DNA of 64,000 nucleotides, from NCBI GenBank assembly GCA_018398995.1, contig CP073759.1:372001-436000 (forward strand), in the 5' to 3' direction. Of the stretch, positions 7,752 through 16,486 are shown piece by piece (the first letter of the stretch is position 1; every line of letters starts with the position of its first letter). The DNA is from Methylophilaceae bacterium (GTDB lineage: Bacteria; Pseudomonadota; Gammaproteobacteria; Burkholderiales; Methylophilaceae). The position numbers and the translations under genes were made by a program. The notes under the pieces were generated by a model, which ran no database searches, was not told the origin of the DNA, and saw only the letters and a list, made by a program, of their open reading frames with translations.

Positions 7752-9059
7752 TTATAATTTTTCTAAATTACTTAATGTTTCTGCCGTATAAGCCGCTTGA
7801 TGACTAAACTCTGGATAACCAATCTCACCATGCTCTGTAATATCCAATCCCCGTTGCTCATGCATCGTACTCACGCGCATACCCACCGTATTAGCAATTA
7901 GCCAATACATGACAAATGCCGTCACCATCACCCAGATAAAAGCTGCAGCAATGCCGATAAGTTGAACCGTTACTTGGTGCCAATCAAACAGATTACCCGT
8001 GAGGAAAAGACCCGCTGCCAACGTACCCCAAACACCAGCAAATCCATGAACAGAAACTGCGCCAACAACATCGTCTAACGTCATTTTTTCAATCCATTTG
8101 TTACCTATGACAGAAATAGCGCCGCCGATGGCGCCAGTTAAAACCGCATAAGGAATCTCCATCGTTGCACAACCAGCAGTAATCGCAACTAAACCTGCAA
8201 TACTGCCATTGACGCCGCTGGTCATTAAGGCCGGCTGTCGTAATATAAAATGAACGAAAAGCGCTCCCAGCGCGCCTGCCGCACCTGCTAAGTGCGTATT
8301 CAGCAATATATGCCCAACATTTGTGCCTGCTGCCAAAGTGCTGCCGCCATTAAAACCAAACCAACCAAACCACAACAACAAGCCGCCAATGGCAACATAA
8401 TTTAAATTGTGTCCTGGTAACTGTCTGGGTTTTTTGTCTGGCGTAAAACGTCCTAATCTAGGACCTAAAATAATGATTGCGGCAAGTGCTGCCCAACCGC
8501 CAACCGAATGTACAACGGTTGAACCCGCAAAATCAATAAAGCCCATTTTATTTAACCAACCACCTTCATTCCAAGCCCAACTACCAAAAATAGGATAGAT
8601 AAAAGCCGTTAACCCAATAGCGCCAAATAAATAAGCCATGTAATTAGTTCGTTCCGCAACCGCACCACTGACAATCGTTGCGGCGGTAGCAGCAAACATT
8701 GTTTGAAAAAACAAGGTGGTATATTCCCAATTACCCATATTTGATAAGGCAAACAGGTTGGTGCCAAATAAACCAGATGGGTTACTGCCAAACATGAGCC
8801 CATAGCCAATCAACCAAAACAAAATAGAACCAGCACATACATCCATAAAGTTTTTCATCATGACATTCACTGCATTTTTTGCACGCGCCATGCCCGACTC
8901 CAGCAAAGCAAAACCTGCCTGCATTAAAAACACCAAACAACCTGCAATCGAAACCCATAAGGTATTTATTATTTCAATGGTATTGTCCGTTTCAGCCGCG
9001 TATAAAGATGTTGAAAAAAATACCAAAGCAAAAGATAGAACGCCGCTCTTATTAATCAT
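7752..9059 (-). CDS. amtB: Ammonium transporter AmtB family
   Basis: A 435-residue inner-membrane channel with a cleavable signal peptide (about residues 1-21), eleven expected helices and the pore twin histidines at His184 (STVVHSVGGW) and His338 (VSVHGFAGVWG). It takes up ammonium or ammonia. The C-terminal tail (HEQRGLDITEHGEIGYPEF) is the conserved PII-binding tail, so control by a PII protein is expected; glnB is at 53.98 kb. Amt genes commonly sit beside glnK, but no glnK is adjacent here. A sigma-54 promoter match lies at 9110-9126, so induction under nitrogen limitation by NtrC is likely. A ribosome binding site (AGGAA) sits upstream of the ATG. Confidence 0.95.
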   Translation of the reverse strand: MINKSGVLSFALVFFSTSLYAAETDNTIEIINTLWVSIAGCLVFLMQAGFALLESGMARAKNAVNVMMKNFMDVCAGSILFWLIGYGLMFGSNPSGLFGTNLFALSNMGNWEYTTLFFQTMFAATAATIVSGAVAERTNYMAYLFGAIGLTAFIYPIFGSWAWNEGGWLNKMGFIDFAGSTVVHSVGGWAALAAIIILGPRLGRFTPDKKPRQLPGHNLNYVAIGGLLLWFGWFGFNGGSTLAAGTNVGHILLNTHLAGAAGALGALFVHFILRQPALMTSGVNGSIAGLVAITAGCATMEIPYAVLTGAIGGAISVIGNKWIEKMTLDDVVGAVSVHGFAGVWGTLAAGLFLTGNLFDWHQVTVQLIGIAAAFIWVMVTAFVMYWLIANTVGMRVSTMHEQRGLDITEHGEIGYPEFSHQAAYTAETLSNLEKL

Positions 9060-9109
9060 CGTTGAACTTTCCTAAAAGTGATGCGTGACACAATATATTT
9101 AGCTTATCC

Positions 9110-9126
9110 AGCAAGCTATGTGCCAA
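9110..9126 (-). promoter_or_regulatory. Sigma-54 (RpoN) promoter of amtB
   Basis: On the minus strand this reads TTGGCACATAGCTTGCT, an exact match to the -24/-12 consensus TGGCAC-N5-TTGC. It lies about 50 bases upstream of the amtB start, leaving a leader of roughly 40 bases. The expected NtrC-type enhancer sites further upstream were not identified with confidence. Confidence 0.82.
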
Positions 9127-9198
9127 CAAAGGTTATCAAAGAAAATAAAAATAGGTATGATGTAACCTTAATCGTCTATAGTTGAACAAGGAATTGAC

Positions 9199-9588
9199 AT
9201 GACCGCTTTATTGCAACCTTTAGGCAGACTCATGCTAGCTTTTATTTTTATTGTTGCTGGTATTGGCAAGCTTGCCGACATTGCTGGCACAAGCGCTTAT
9301 ATGGCAGCAATGGGTGTCTCTAGCACACTGCTATGGCCAACCATTTTATTGGAGCTACTTGGTGGTATTGCGATTGCAATCGGCTATAAAACAGGGATAG
9401 CCGCGTTTGCTTTGGCTATTTTTTCAATTGCGGCTGCTGTGCTTTTTCACAGTGATTTGGGTGACAAGATACAGATGGTTTTATTTCTAAAAAACATTGC
9501 CATCGCAGGCGGCTTACTCATGCTAGCGTCAGCTGGCACAACGGCTTATAGTCTTGATAGAAAGAAACAACAAGCGCGTTTCTTTTAA
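9199..9588 (+). CDS. DoxX family membrane protein
   Basis: A 129-residue protein with four hydrophobic helices and the DoxX-type opening LGRLMLAFIFIVAGIGKLAD, followed by YMAAMGV and a LELLGGIAIAIGYKTG segment. DoxX proteins are small quinone- or redox-linked inner-membrane proteins of poorly defined role. It is divergent from amtB and convergent with rlmD (12 bases between stops). An upstream AAGGAATTGAC gives the ribosome binding site. Confidence 0.82.
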   Translation: MTALLQPLGRLMLAFIFIVAGIGKLADIAGTSAYMAAMGVSSTLLWPTILLELLGGIAIAIGYKTGIAAFALAIFSIAAAVLFHSDLGDKIQMVLFLKNIAIAGGLLMLASAGTTAYSLDRKKQQARFF

Positions 9589-9600
9589 GATAGTATTAGT

Positions 9601-10971
9601 TTAAATCTTATCTCTTGTAAACAACGCAATCGATTCAACATGCGCCGTATGTGGAAACATATTAATGACACCCGCTGCGCTCAGCTTGTAGCCTTTTTCA
9701 TTCACTAAGACATCGATATCCCGCGCCAGTGTAGCGGGATTACAAGAAACATACACAATTGTATCAGGCGCATTATCTGAATTAATCGCTTTCACCAAAG
9801 CAAAAGCACCATCACGCGGCGGATCAATTAACCATTTATCAAACCGCCCTAAATTGGTTAGCGATTCATCAGTCATTTGAAATAAATCAGATACACCAAA
9901 TTGCGTCGTATGTTCTAAACCATTCAGTGCTGCACTTTCTACTGCACGAGCAACCAAATTATCTAAGCCTTCATAGCCCAACACGGTTGCACCACTGCGC
10001 GCAATCGGTAATGTAAAATTACCAATACCACAAAAGAAATCCGCAATACGTTCTCCGGCTTGCGGTTTTAATAACTGCATAGCACGACGCACCATCACTT
10101 GGTTAATCTGCGGGTTTACTTGGGTAAATTCATTCGGCTTAAACGGATACGTTAACGCAAACTCTTCTAAGGAATACTGTAAAGAGGGTGCATCTAATGG
10201 GTAAAATGGCTTGACCGTTTCAGGACCTTTGGTTTGCGTCCACACACTCACATGGTATTGGTCAGCGAATTGCTTTAGTAGCTGCTCATCTTCAGGTAAC
10301 AGCGCATCCATGATACGGAAAATCAACACGATATTTTTATGTGTAGTTTCAGTTGCCTCACCCACAGCCAATTCCAATTGTGGGATTTTATCGCGCAAAC
10401 TGAGATTAAAAATGAGCGCTTGCAATGGTGTAATCAATGCAGATACTTCTGGCGTTAGCACTTGGCAACTTTGCATATCGGCTACAAAACGTGTGCCTTT
10501 TTCGTTAAAACCAACCAATACGCGCTCTTTTTTGGCCACATATTTAACGCTCAATCGCGCTTTGTGACGATAACCCCAAGTTGGCCCAAATAACGGCGGT
10601 AACATATTCTCAGGCTTGGCTTTACCGATATGTTTAATATCGTTTTCTAATAAACGCTGCTTAGCAGCAACCTGCCCAACAGCATCTAAATGTTGCAACT
10701 TACAACCACCGCAATAGCCAAAATGCTTGCATTTAGGCTGCACCCGCAAATTAGATTGCTTAAGCACATCTACCACATTCGCAAACGCATACTTATCTTT
10801 ACTGCGCGTCACTTGATATGTCACTGTTTCAGTCGGCAACGCGCCATCAATAAAAATAGCTTTACCATCCACATGCGCAACGCCTCTACCCTCTTGGTCG
10901 AGAGACTCAACCATGACAGGGGAAGAGATTTCAACCGGAACTGATTGTTGACGACGAGAACGACGAGCCAT
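9601..10971 (-). CDS. rlmD: 23S rRNA (uracil-1939-C5)-methyltransferase RlmD
   Basis: A 456-residue RNA m5U methyltransferase. An N-terminal TRAM domain (about residues 15-72) is followed by the iron-sulfur cluster cysteines C81, C87 and C90 ([10 protein letters not shown]) with a fourth Cys in MQSCQVL, then the SAM fold with [18 protein letters not shown] and the nucleophile Cys in [11 protein letters not shown]. The Fe-S cluster and TRAM domain point to RlmD (RumA) rather than TrmA. RlmC is a close alternative, but the TRAM domain favours RlmD. A basic N-terminus (MARRSRRQQ) precedes TRAM. Confidence 0.94.
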   Translation of the reverse strand: MARRSRRQQSVPVEISSPVMVESLDQEGRGVAHVDGKAIFIDGALPTETVTYQVTRSKDKYAFANVVDVLKQSNLRVQPKCKHFGYCGGCKLQHLDAVGQVAAKQRLLENDIKHIGKAKPENMLPPLFGPTWGYRHKARLSVKYVAKKERVLVGFNEKGTRFVADMQSCQVLTPEVSALITPLQALIFNLSLRDKIPQLELAVGEATETTHKNIVLIFRIMDALLPEDEQLLKQFADQYHVSVWTQTKGPETVKPFYPLDAPSLQYSLEEFALTYPFKPNEFTQVNPQINQVMVRRAMQLLKPQAGERIADFFCGIGNFTLPIARSGATVLGYEGLDNLVARAVESAALNGLEHTTQFGVSDLFQMTDESLTNLGRFDKWLIDPPRDGAFALVKAINSDNAPDTIVYVSCNPATLARDIDVLVNEKGYKLSAAGVINMFPHTAHVESIALFTRDKI

Positions 10972-11193
10972 AGAAAACTTTCAATTAATGCATGTGTTTA
11001 ACAGAAGGCGGCATTCTAACTGATTAAATGAATTGCTCAAAAGTGCTGGTTAATTGATGGTATTGATAAATAAGGCAGACGCGAGTAAAGCACGTCTAAC
11101 ATAATGCATAAGAAAGAAAATATCCTATATTCGCTTTTTATCAAAATATAGGGATATCAGGCAAACTATTTGATAACCTCTGTTAGAGAACAA

Positions 11194-11865
11194 ATGTGGA
11201 ACCGCCAATATCTTATCGCATTTGGGTTGTTATTAATTGCTGCAACTGTCGTTATATGTATAGGTAAATTCGAGTACTATATCTCTCTCCTTGTTGGAGT
11301 CTGAGCAACCATGTTCGGTGTGATTCTAGCACTTGATTTAAATAAACTAAAAGAACTACGCACCGATAAAGAGGAGTTTGACTCTGGGCTTGAGGTTCTA
11401 GACGTTGAGCTTGAACACAATCTTTCTATTTTAGGTAAGCATCGCACTGAAACGACTAGTAACAGTTTTAACTATGGTAGGCTCAACACCAGTCTCATAA
11501 ACTATTTTCTTGATAAACCAACAACAGTCAGACGAGGTGGGAAGGTTTTACGTCAGGCTTTACTGAGTTGTCGCGCTCGAGTCGACTCATACATGTTGAT
11601 CTACTCTCGATTTGAAAAATATGCCTCAGAAAGAAATGGCTTACCAGATACAGCTCTGGGACAACTTAAGGACTTAATTTCCCAAACTGAATTTATTATT
11701 ATTTTATTGCGTACTTTGATAACCAAATACCAGAATAATCCCCGCAGTCTGTTAGACGCCAAAATATATCAGCATTATGGTTCAGCTTTAGAGCTCGAGA
11801 AGAAATACCGAGCGATAGATATAACTTCTGCTTATGAAAAATTAAAGGATGAGGTTAGTCTTTGA
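11194..11865 (+). pseudogene. Membrane-anchored protein gene of unknown family, interrupted by an in-frame TGA
   Basis: An ATG at 11194, preceded by a GAGA-type ribosome site, opens a frame encoding a transmembrane helix (YLIAFGLLLIAATVVICIG) and most of a second one (YYISLLVGV), then a TGA at 11302-11304. The same frame continues without another stop to 11865: ATMFGVILALDLNKL completes the second helix, followed by a charged, helical cytoplasmic domain of about 180 residues. A single TGG-to-TGA change would explain this. Downstream translation could restart at the ATG at 11311, giving a 184-residue protein without a membrane hairpin. Family unknown; read-through, recent mutation or sequencing error are all possible. 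Confidence 0.6.
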
Positions 11866-11975
11866 CAATGCCGATTCCCTCCCTTCAATCAAGCAACCGT
11901 ATCACGTAATAAGTAGGACGACAATAAGCGATAGCGCATTGTGCCGTATGCATCTATTTTAAGTTGCCTTCCTTT

Positions 11976-12250
11976 TCGCCTTTAGGCGAGTTACTTTCTT
12001 TTAACTGCCTGAAAAGAAAGTAACCCAAGAAAACGGCACCCCGTCACCACGACCGTCAGGGTCATTCCCAACCTCGCTAGGCGCTGAAGCGCCAAGTCGG
12101 TTGAAACGCCCTTCGGATTCCCTGCGCTACTCAGTAAACAAGGCGTCTGCGGAACTCGCCCTAACAGACCACACAAAACGTGGTCTGTCGCGGTGCTCGG
12201 ACAGGTCCTCGACGAAATCCCCTTGTTCACCTCCGTTGCTCGGCGTGGCT
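11976..12250. repeat. Structured intergenic repeat, copy 1
   Basis: This is part of the 1.07 kb gene-free stretch 11866-12931. It begins with the small palindrome CGCCTTTAGGCG and a 12-base hairpin TTACTTTCTTTT/AAAAGAAAGTAA (11991-12023), continues with a hairpin GGCGC-TGAA-GCGCC (12080-12093), and ends with a hairpin made by ACAGACCAC/GTGGTCTGT (about 12168-12188). The same modules recur in inverted order and orientation in 12420-12700. Apparent open frames across it look like by-products of the repeat, not genes. Confidence 0.75.
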
Positions 12251-12310
12251 ACAGGGGGCTGAACACCATATGAATTTGTACGATTGCATCACTGAACAAA
12301 TATTAAATCT

Positions 12311-12385
12311 CGTCATTTCTGCGAAGGCAGGAATCCAAATTATGTTTTAAATTCAAAATGGATTCCCATTTGCATGGGAATGACG
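12311..12385. repeat. Nested palindromic repeat
   Basis: Arms CGTCATTTCTGCG...GGAATCC (12311-12336) and GGATTCCC...GGGAATGACG (12360-12385) pair at their ends, and each arm folds on itself (CTGC-GAAG-GCAG and CCCAT-TTGC-ATGGG). Short palindromes of this CGTCATTCC type are common between genes in many proteobacteria. It sits at the centre of the two large inverted copies. Confidence 0.7.
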
Positions 12386-12419
12386 GAAATGTAAACTCCA
12401 TCTACGTTGGGTTGCTTTA

Positions 12420-12700
12420 CCTTCCCTTTATCAAGCTGAGTAGCGCAGACAAAATAAGATGAAGGCGAGGACTGTTTGAGCAACGCGACAGACCATGATT
12501 TGTGTGGTCTGTTAGGGCGAGTTCCGTCTCAACTGACTTGCTGCTTTAGCAGCTAGCGAAGTTGGTGATGCCCTTTACGGGTACAGCCGCTTATTTTGTT
12601 GAGCAACGCAAGGGACCCGAAGGGCTTGATAGCAGGGTGTGTGTTTCTTTGGTTACTTTCTTTGGCACAAGCAAAAGAAAGTCACTCGCCTAGAGGCGAA
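12420..12700. repeat. Structured intergenic repeat, copy 2 (inverted)
   Basis: Inverted counterpart of 11976-12250. It holds the GACAGACCA/TGGTCTGT hairpin (about 12487-12511), the hairpin GCTGC-TTTA-GCAGC (12540-12553), and at its outer end the TTACTTTCTTT/AAAGAAAGTCA hairpin (12653-12684) and CGCCTAGAGGCG. The loops and some stem bases differ from copy 1 but pairing is kept. Confidence 0.75.
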
Positions 12701-12754
12701 AAAGATATAGCTTTAGTGAGATAAGTCGAGTGCATAACGGTACAGCCCCACCCG

Positions 12755-12800
12755 CAGGATGTCCCCAACCTCGCTAAATGCTAAAGCATCAAGTCGGTTG
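12755..12800. repeat. Short third copy of the repeat hairpin module
   Basis: CCCCAACCTCGCTAAATGC, a TAAA loop and GCATCAAGTCGGTTG repeat the module seen at 12067-12105. The stem here is ATGC/GCAT where copy 1 has GGCGC/GCGCC. Only this part of the repeat is present; the remaining bases to the PPK2 gene at 12932 show nothing recognisable. Confidence 0.6.
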
Positions 12801-12931
12801 TGAAAACTGACTAGCTGTCGGACCACCCCCGACTTGGTGAATACCTCAAAGAAGCTTCATACGGTGGATTACATTTCATTAATGCAGCCTATTTGCTAAA
12901 CTAGTTTCAACCATTCAAACAAGGCTAATCC

Positions 12932-13759
12932 GTGCATACCCCTAGCGATATTATTTTACAAAAACATCCACCTCTCTTAGCCAACGCTGATTTTGAATCT
13001 TCCATCATTGGCGATTTAAAGCTTTATAAAAAAGAGTTAAAAAAATGGCAGCAGAAAATTGTTGAGGTGCAGCAGGCTTATTATCATCAAAACCGCCTTG
13101 CGGTGATTGTGTTGCAGGGTTGGGATGCAAGTGGTAAAGGTGGTGCGATTAGGCGTTTGACTGAGAAGTTAGATCCTAGGGGATATACTGTGCACCCGAT
13201 TGGCGCGCCGACTACCGCAGAACTTCAACAACATTATTTGCATCGTTTCCAAATGCGTTTGCCAGCATCGGGCACAATTGCGATTTTTGATCGCTCTTGG
13301 TATGGACGCGTGCTGGTCGAGCGCGTTGAGGGTTTTGCCTCAGCACAAGCATGGCAACGCGCTTATCAAGAGATTAACGAGTTTGAGCGCACATTAATAG
13401 ATGATGGTGTGCGGATAGTTAAACTGTTTTTGCATATTACGCCAGAAGAACAGCTGATGCGCTTTGATGAGCGGTTAAATAATCTATCTAAACAATGGAA
13501 ATTAACCAGTGACGATATCCGCAACCGTGCTAAGTGGGATGATTATGTTGATGCGGTTAATGATATGTTTCGTTACACCTCTACCGAAGCCGCGTCTTGG
13601 CAATTGATTGCTGCTAATCGCAAGTGGTTTACACGTGTTGCGGTGTTAAAGCATGTTTATCATGTATTAGCTGAAGGGGTCAATTTAACGCCACCTCCAT
13701 TAGATAAGCAATTAATTAAAGAAGCTCAACAACAGCTGGGGCTAATTTATAATGATTAG
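12932..13759 (+). CDS. ppk2: Polyphosphate kinase 2 family protein (PPK2)
   Basis: A 275-residue single-domain PPK2. The Walker A segment GWDASGKGG is at residues 63-71, the Walker B/lid motif IFDRSWYGRV at 118-127, and the preceding HRFQMRLPASG also fits the family. PPK2 enzymes transfer phosphate between polyphosphate and nucleoside mono- or diphosphates; the class (NMP or NDP) cannot be fixed by eye. The start is a GTG with AAGG eight bases upstream. It stands alone after the repeat region. Confidence 0.9.
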   Translation: MHTPSDIILQKHPPLLANADFESSIIGDLKLYKKELKKWQQKIVEVQQAYYHQNRLAVIVLQGWDASGKGGAIRRLTEKLDPRGYTVHPIGAPTTAELQQHYLHRFQMRLPASGTIAIFDRSWYGRVLVERVEGFASAQAWQRAYQEINEFERTLIDDGVRIVKLFLHITPEEQLMRFDERLNNLSKQWKLTSDDIRNRAKWDDYVDAVNDMFRYTSTEAASWQLIAANRKWFTRVAVLKHVYHVLAEGVNLTPPPLDKQLIKEAQQQLGLIYND

Positions 13760-13924
13760 TCAGTTACTTGCGATGCATTATCATTGGTTAATACGCGCTG
13801 TTCTTAATCAATCCTACCACACTATCAAAATCACTTTACGCAGTGGTAATATTAGCAATTCGAATTCAATTACTTCATTTTATCGTTGAATTAATAGTTG
13901 AATAATCATTCTAAGAAGGACGCT

Positions 13925-14350
13925 ATGAAACGGTTACTGGCATGTATATGGCTCGCGTTACTGCTTATTTTAACGACACACTTAGCATTTGCTACTGAGA
14001 TTAAGTATTCGTCCAAAGGCTTTGCTTATATGACAGGAGGCATTGGTGCAGAGGAAACAGCTTTTCTTAAGCAACATCAAGGCCAGTTTAATTTGCATGT
14101 GTTGTTTTCTATTGGTGATGGTGAAGCGGTTACCAATGTAAACGTGCGTATTTTTGATAGCAACAATCAATTGGTTTTTAGATTATTTGGTGCATCCCCC
14201 AGATTGAACATCCGATTGCCTGGTGGAAGCTATCGCATTGTTGCCACGCTTGATGGCATAAAACAAGGCAGTCGGTTCACTTTACAAGAAAACAAAGCTA
14301 CTCGTGTTATTTTAAATTGGCAGGAAATCGATACAGAAGCGTTAAACTAG
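13925..14350 (+). CDS. Exported protein of unknown function, beta-sandwich-like
   Basis: The ATG at 13925 is preserved as start because AAGAAGGA lies four bases upstream and a signal peptide (MKRLLACIWLALLLILTTHL, cleavage near AFA-TE) follows directly; the frame opens earlier at 13898. The mature part of about 115 residues has alternating beta strands (LPGGSYRIVATLDG) resembling carboxypeptidase-regulatory-like or other Ig-like folds. Periplasmic location is likely. No function is proposed. Confidence 0.7.
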   Translation: MKRLLACIWLALLLILTTHLAFATEIKYSSKGFAYMTGGIGAEETAFLKQHQGQFNLHVLFSIGDGEAVTNVNVRIFDSNNQLVFRLFGASPRLNIRLPGGSYRIVATLDGIKQGSRFTLQENKATRVILNWQEIDTEALN

Positions 14351-14358
14351 ATTAACGT

Positions 14359-15132
14359 CTATTTCCAAGCCTTCAAATAAATATCCCAATGCTCACCTTG
14401 GTATCCTTCTAACGTTTCCCGTACCAATGCCACTTCTTGCTGATAAGCTTGTTCTGTTAAATGTCCACGCATGCGCTGAAAACGCAAATAAACAAGATGG
14501 GTATTAGCCACATCGGTCTCACAATAATCACGAATCTCCTTAAGCTTACCTGCTTTATAGGCGTCCCACACTTTGCTACCGTCCATACCTAACTTACCAG
14601 GAAAGCCACAAAGCTTGGCTAAATCATCTAATGGCGCATTGGCTCGGCCACCGTACATGGCCATTACGTCCATTAAATCCAAGTGACGCATATGGTAACG
14701 GCTGATGTAGTTATTCCATTTAAAGTCTTTGTCGTCCTCGCCTAAATCCCAATAACGACTGGCATTAACGCTATGGATTAAGCCGCGGTAGGTAAGTACA
14801 GGCAAGTCAAAACCACTACCGTTCCAAGAGATGATTTGCGGAGTATATTTTTCAATACCATCATAAAAACGTTGAATCATTTCTTTTTCTGAAGCGTCTT
14901 CATCACCCAACGTCCAGATGCTAAAGTGGTCTGCTTGGCGTAATGCGCAAGAAATGGCGCAAACTTTGTGTAGATGCAGCGGCAAAAACTCCGTGCCATT
15001 CTGTTGGCGGCGTTGGTGTAAAGCCAAGTTAACGACATCTTCATCTGAAATATCATTTGAGACATCAAGCAATACGCGAAGACCTTGCGCATCGGGGATG
15101 GTTTCTATATCAAAAACTAGCGTTGGTGTCAT
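14359..15132 (-). CDS. 3'-5' exonuclease, PolB-exonuclease-like family
   Basis: A 257-residue DnaQ/RNase H-fold protein of the predicted PolB-like 3'-5' exonuclease group. The first acidic motif is FDIETIP (residues 6-12), the second is SWNGSGFDLPVLTYRG, the third YCETDVANTHLVYLRF. These hold the metal-binding Asp and Glu residues of DEDD exonucleases. The role in vivo is not established; the gene is separate from any polymerase. It converges with the exported protein at 13925. Confidence 0.8.
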   Translation of the reverse strand: MTPTLVFDIETIPDAQGLRVLLDVSNDISDEDVVNLALHQRRQQNGTEFLPLHLHKVCAISCALRQADHFSIWTLGDEDASEKEMIQRFYDGIEKYTPQIISWNGSGFDLPVLTYRGLIHSVNASRYWDLGEDDKDFKWNNYISRYHMRHLDLMDVMAMYGGRANAPLDDLAKLCGFPGKLGMDGSKVWDAYKAGKLKEIRDYCETDVANTHLVYLRFQRMRGHLTEQAYQQEVALVRETLEGYQGEHWDIYLKAWK

Positions 15133-15149
15133 ATTCGTTAGAATACATT

Positions 15150-15179
15150 AAAAAGGGCTGGTGTTGCTAGCACCAACCC
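15150..15179 (-). terminator. Rho-independent terminator
   Basis: On the minus strand GGGTTGGTG-CTAGCAA-CACCAGCCC forms a nine-base stem with one mismatch, followed by TTTTTAAT. It ends the unknown gene at 15193-15669 before the exonuclease gene, whose start is at 15132. Confidence 0.75.
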
Positions 15180-15192
15180 GTTGTAATCGAGT

Positions 15193-15669
15193 TCAGACCG
15201 TTTCTATCTGATCGGCCGATATTTGCTCAGCCATCCTCAAGGTTTCTTTATCTGCTTTGTAGAGTCTTACTGGCGGATGCATTTCATCACCTGAAAAAAC
15301 CATAATTGCATGACAAACAGTATCATCTTGATCAGCTGGCGTAAATTTACCAAAACCAAACTTGGTGTTACGCATTACTTGCCAAGCGCCTCTTGGCTCT
15401 GCATATTCGGGTTTAGAAAAGTGCTGCCTAAGTTCGATAGATGGAATACTGATCAAAGCACCATCAACTTCTTCAGTCATCATAATCCAGCCCGCTTCGT
15501 CGGGCTGCCCTGTTTTTTGGAGTTGGAACAAGTACCACTCCTCGTCGTAAACCAATTGAATGATGCTATGCACTAACCCCGTACTTGGATTTAATGTGAA
15601 ATAAATGCCCTGATCATCAAGGCTAATGGCTTTGCCATATGTAGATAAATTAACAACATTACTCGTCAT
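15193..15669 (-). CDS. Protein of unknown function
   Basis: A 158-residue soluble, acidic protein without signal peptide or membrane helix and without a family I recognise. It contains aromatic-rich strands (EEWYLFQLQKTGQPDEAGW) and a conserved-looking central part around GAWQVMRNTKFGFGKF. The gene is monocistronic, bounded by the terminator at 15150-15179. No function is proposed. Confidence 0.65.
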   Translation of the reverse strand: MTSNVVNLSTYGKAISLDDQGIYFTLNPSTGLVHSIIQLVYDEEWYLFQLQKTGQPDEAGWIMMTEEVDGALISIPSIELRQHFSKPEYAEPRGAWQVMRNTKFGFGKFTPADQDDTVCHAIMVFSGDEMHPPVRLYKADKETLRMAEQISADQIETV

Positions 15670-15792
15670 AAAACCCCCTGTGCTAAACCCTAGCTTGGTA
15701 TAAGCTAGATTAAATAAAGTCTAGCGCAGAAACAAACCTGTGCAAGCAATAAACAACAAGGCGTTTACAGATTAATTCTGTTCACTGAGAGT

Positions 15793-15833
15793 AAAAGGCA
15801 GATGGTCTTAATTAATCATAAAAACACCATCTG
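15793..15833 (-). terminator. Candidate terminator of the ydbH operon
   Basis: CAGATGGT (15799-15806) and ACCATCTG (15826-15833) form an eight-base stem with a 19-base loop; read on the minus strand it is followed by CCTTTTAC. It lies 14 bases after the ydbL stop. The long loop and short T run make it only moderately convincing. Confidence 0.5.
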
Positions 15834-15847
15834 TTGAGAGGCCACAA

Positions 15848-16267
15848 TTACTTTTGGTTCCAACGACCAGCGGCTTGGTAATACCAACCATGTTGCGCCT
15901 TGTCTATCCAGCGACCAGCGAAAGCTGCTTTAACGCTGTCACTCCACTCTGGATGCCCATTAGCAACGGCAATTTCTTGATATAGCTTGTTACGGTCCGC
16001 ATTTTCTGACGCGACTAATGCATTAATACCCTGTCTATCTTTAAGTGGTAATGCTTTAGTATCCCGCACAGCAATCAAGCCATCGGCCGTTAAACCAATC
16101 GCCCCACTGTGATAATGAGGTGCCAACTGCACATGGCGCACTTGCATACTGTTTTTTAATGCATTAATTGCAGGCGTGTTAATTTCTAAATTAGGCGCTG
16201 AATATGCTAATTGCATTGAAGTTATAGCCATTAATATGACAAACAATTGAACCCATTTAAACGTCAT
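15848..16267 (-). CDS. ydbL: YdbL family periplasmic protein (DUF1318)
   Basis: Start taken at the ATG 16267, which has AAAGGGG at the right distance and begins the signal peptide MTFKWVQLFVILMAITSMQL (cleavage after YSA); the frame is open to 16423. The mature protein has the DUF1318 pattern: GAIGLTADGLIAVRD, a segment VASENADRNKLYQEIA and the C-terminus AGRWIDKAQHGWYYQ. In E. coli ydbH, ynbE and ydbL form an operon; YdbL is a periplasmic partner of the YdbH-YnbE envelope bridge. The gene starts 10 bases after ynbE. Confidence 0.88.
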   Translation of the reverse strand: MTFKWVQLFVILMAITSMQLAYSAPNLEINTPAINALKNSMQVRHVQLAPHYHSGAIGLTADGLIAVRDTKALPLKDRQGINALVASENADRNKLYQEIAVANGHPEWSDSVKAAFAGRWIDKAQHGWYYQAAGRWNQK

Positions 16268-16277
16268 GATTGCCCCT

Positions 16278-16469
16278 TTATTTGATTGGTGTTTCAGTGG
16301 TGTTAGATGGCGTGTCAACCACTTTATCCGTATTAGGTTCGTTAATTTTCCACACATCATCAATAATTTTATCTGCTGCTGCCTGGGCTGCTGCTGCCGG
16401 AAAATAAATATTAATTGTGACACATGCTGTTAACACTACTGTTAACAATACTATGATACTTTTTACCAT
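16278..16469 (-). CDS. ynbE: YnbE family lipoprotein
   Basis: A 63-residue lipoprotein: signal peptide MVKSIIVLLTVVLTAC with the lipid-bearing Cys16, then the family segment VTINIYFPAAAAQAAADKII. In E. coli YnbE is an outer-membrane lipoprotein that associates with the C-terminus of YdbH to span the periplasm. It lies 17 bases after ydbH and 10 before ydbL, the standard order. Confidence 0.87.
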   Translation of the reverse strand: MVKSIIVLLTVVLTACVTINIYFPAAAAQAAADKIIDDVWKINEPNTDKVVDTPSNTTETPIK

Positions 16470-16486
16470 GATTTTCCTATCACCAT

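Noticed and set aside
11991-12230. 79-codon frame on the minus strand inside the repeat region
   Set aside because: It lies fully in the structured inverted repeat, has no ribosome site and its codons follow hairpin stems; it is a by-product of the repeat.
16268-16423. Extended start of ydbL
   Set aside because: It runs over ynbE in another frame; the ATG at 16267 has a ribosome site and a signal peptide.
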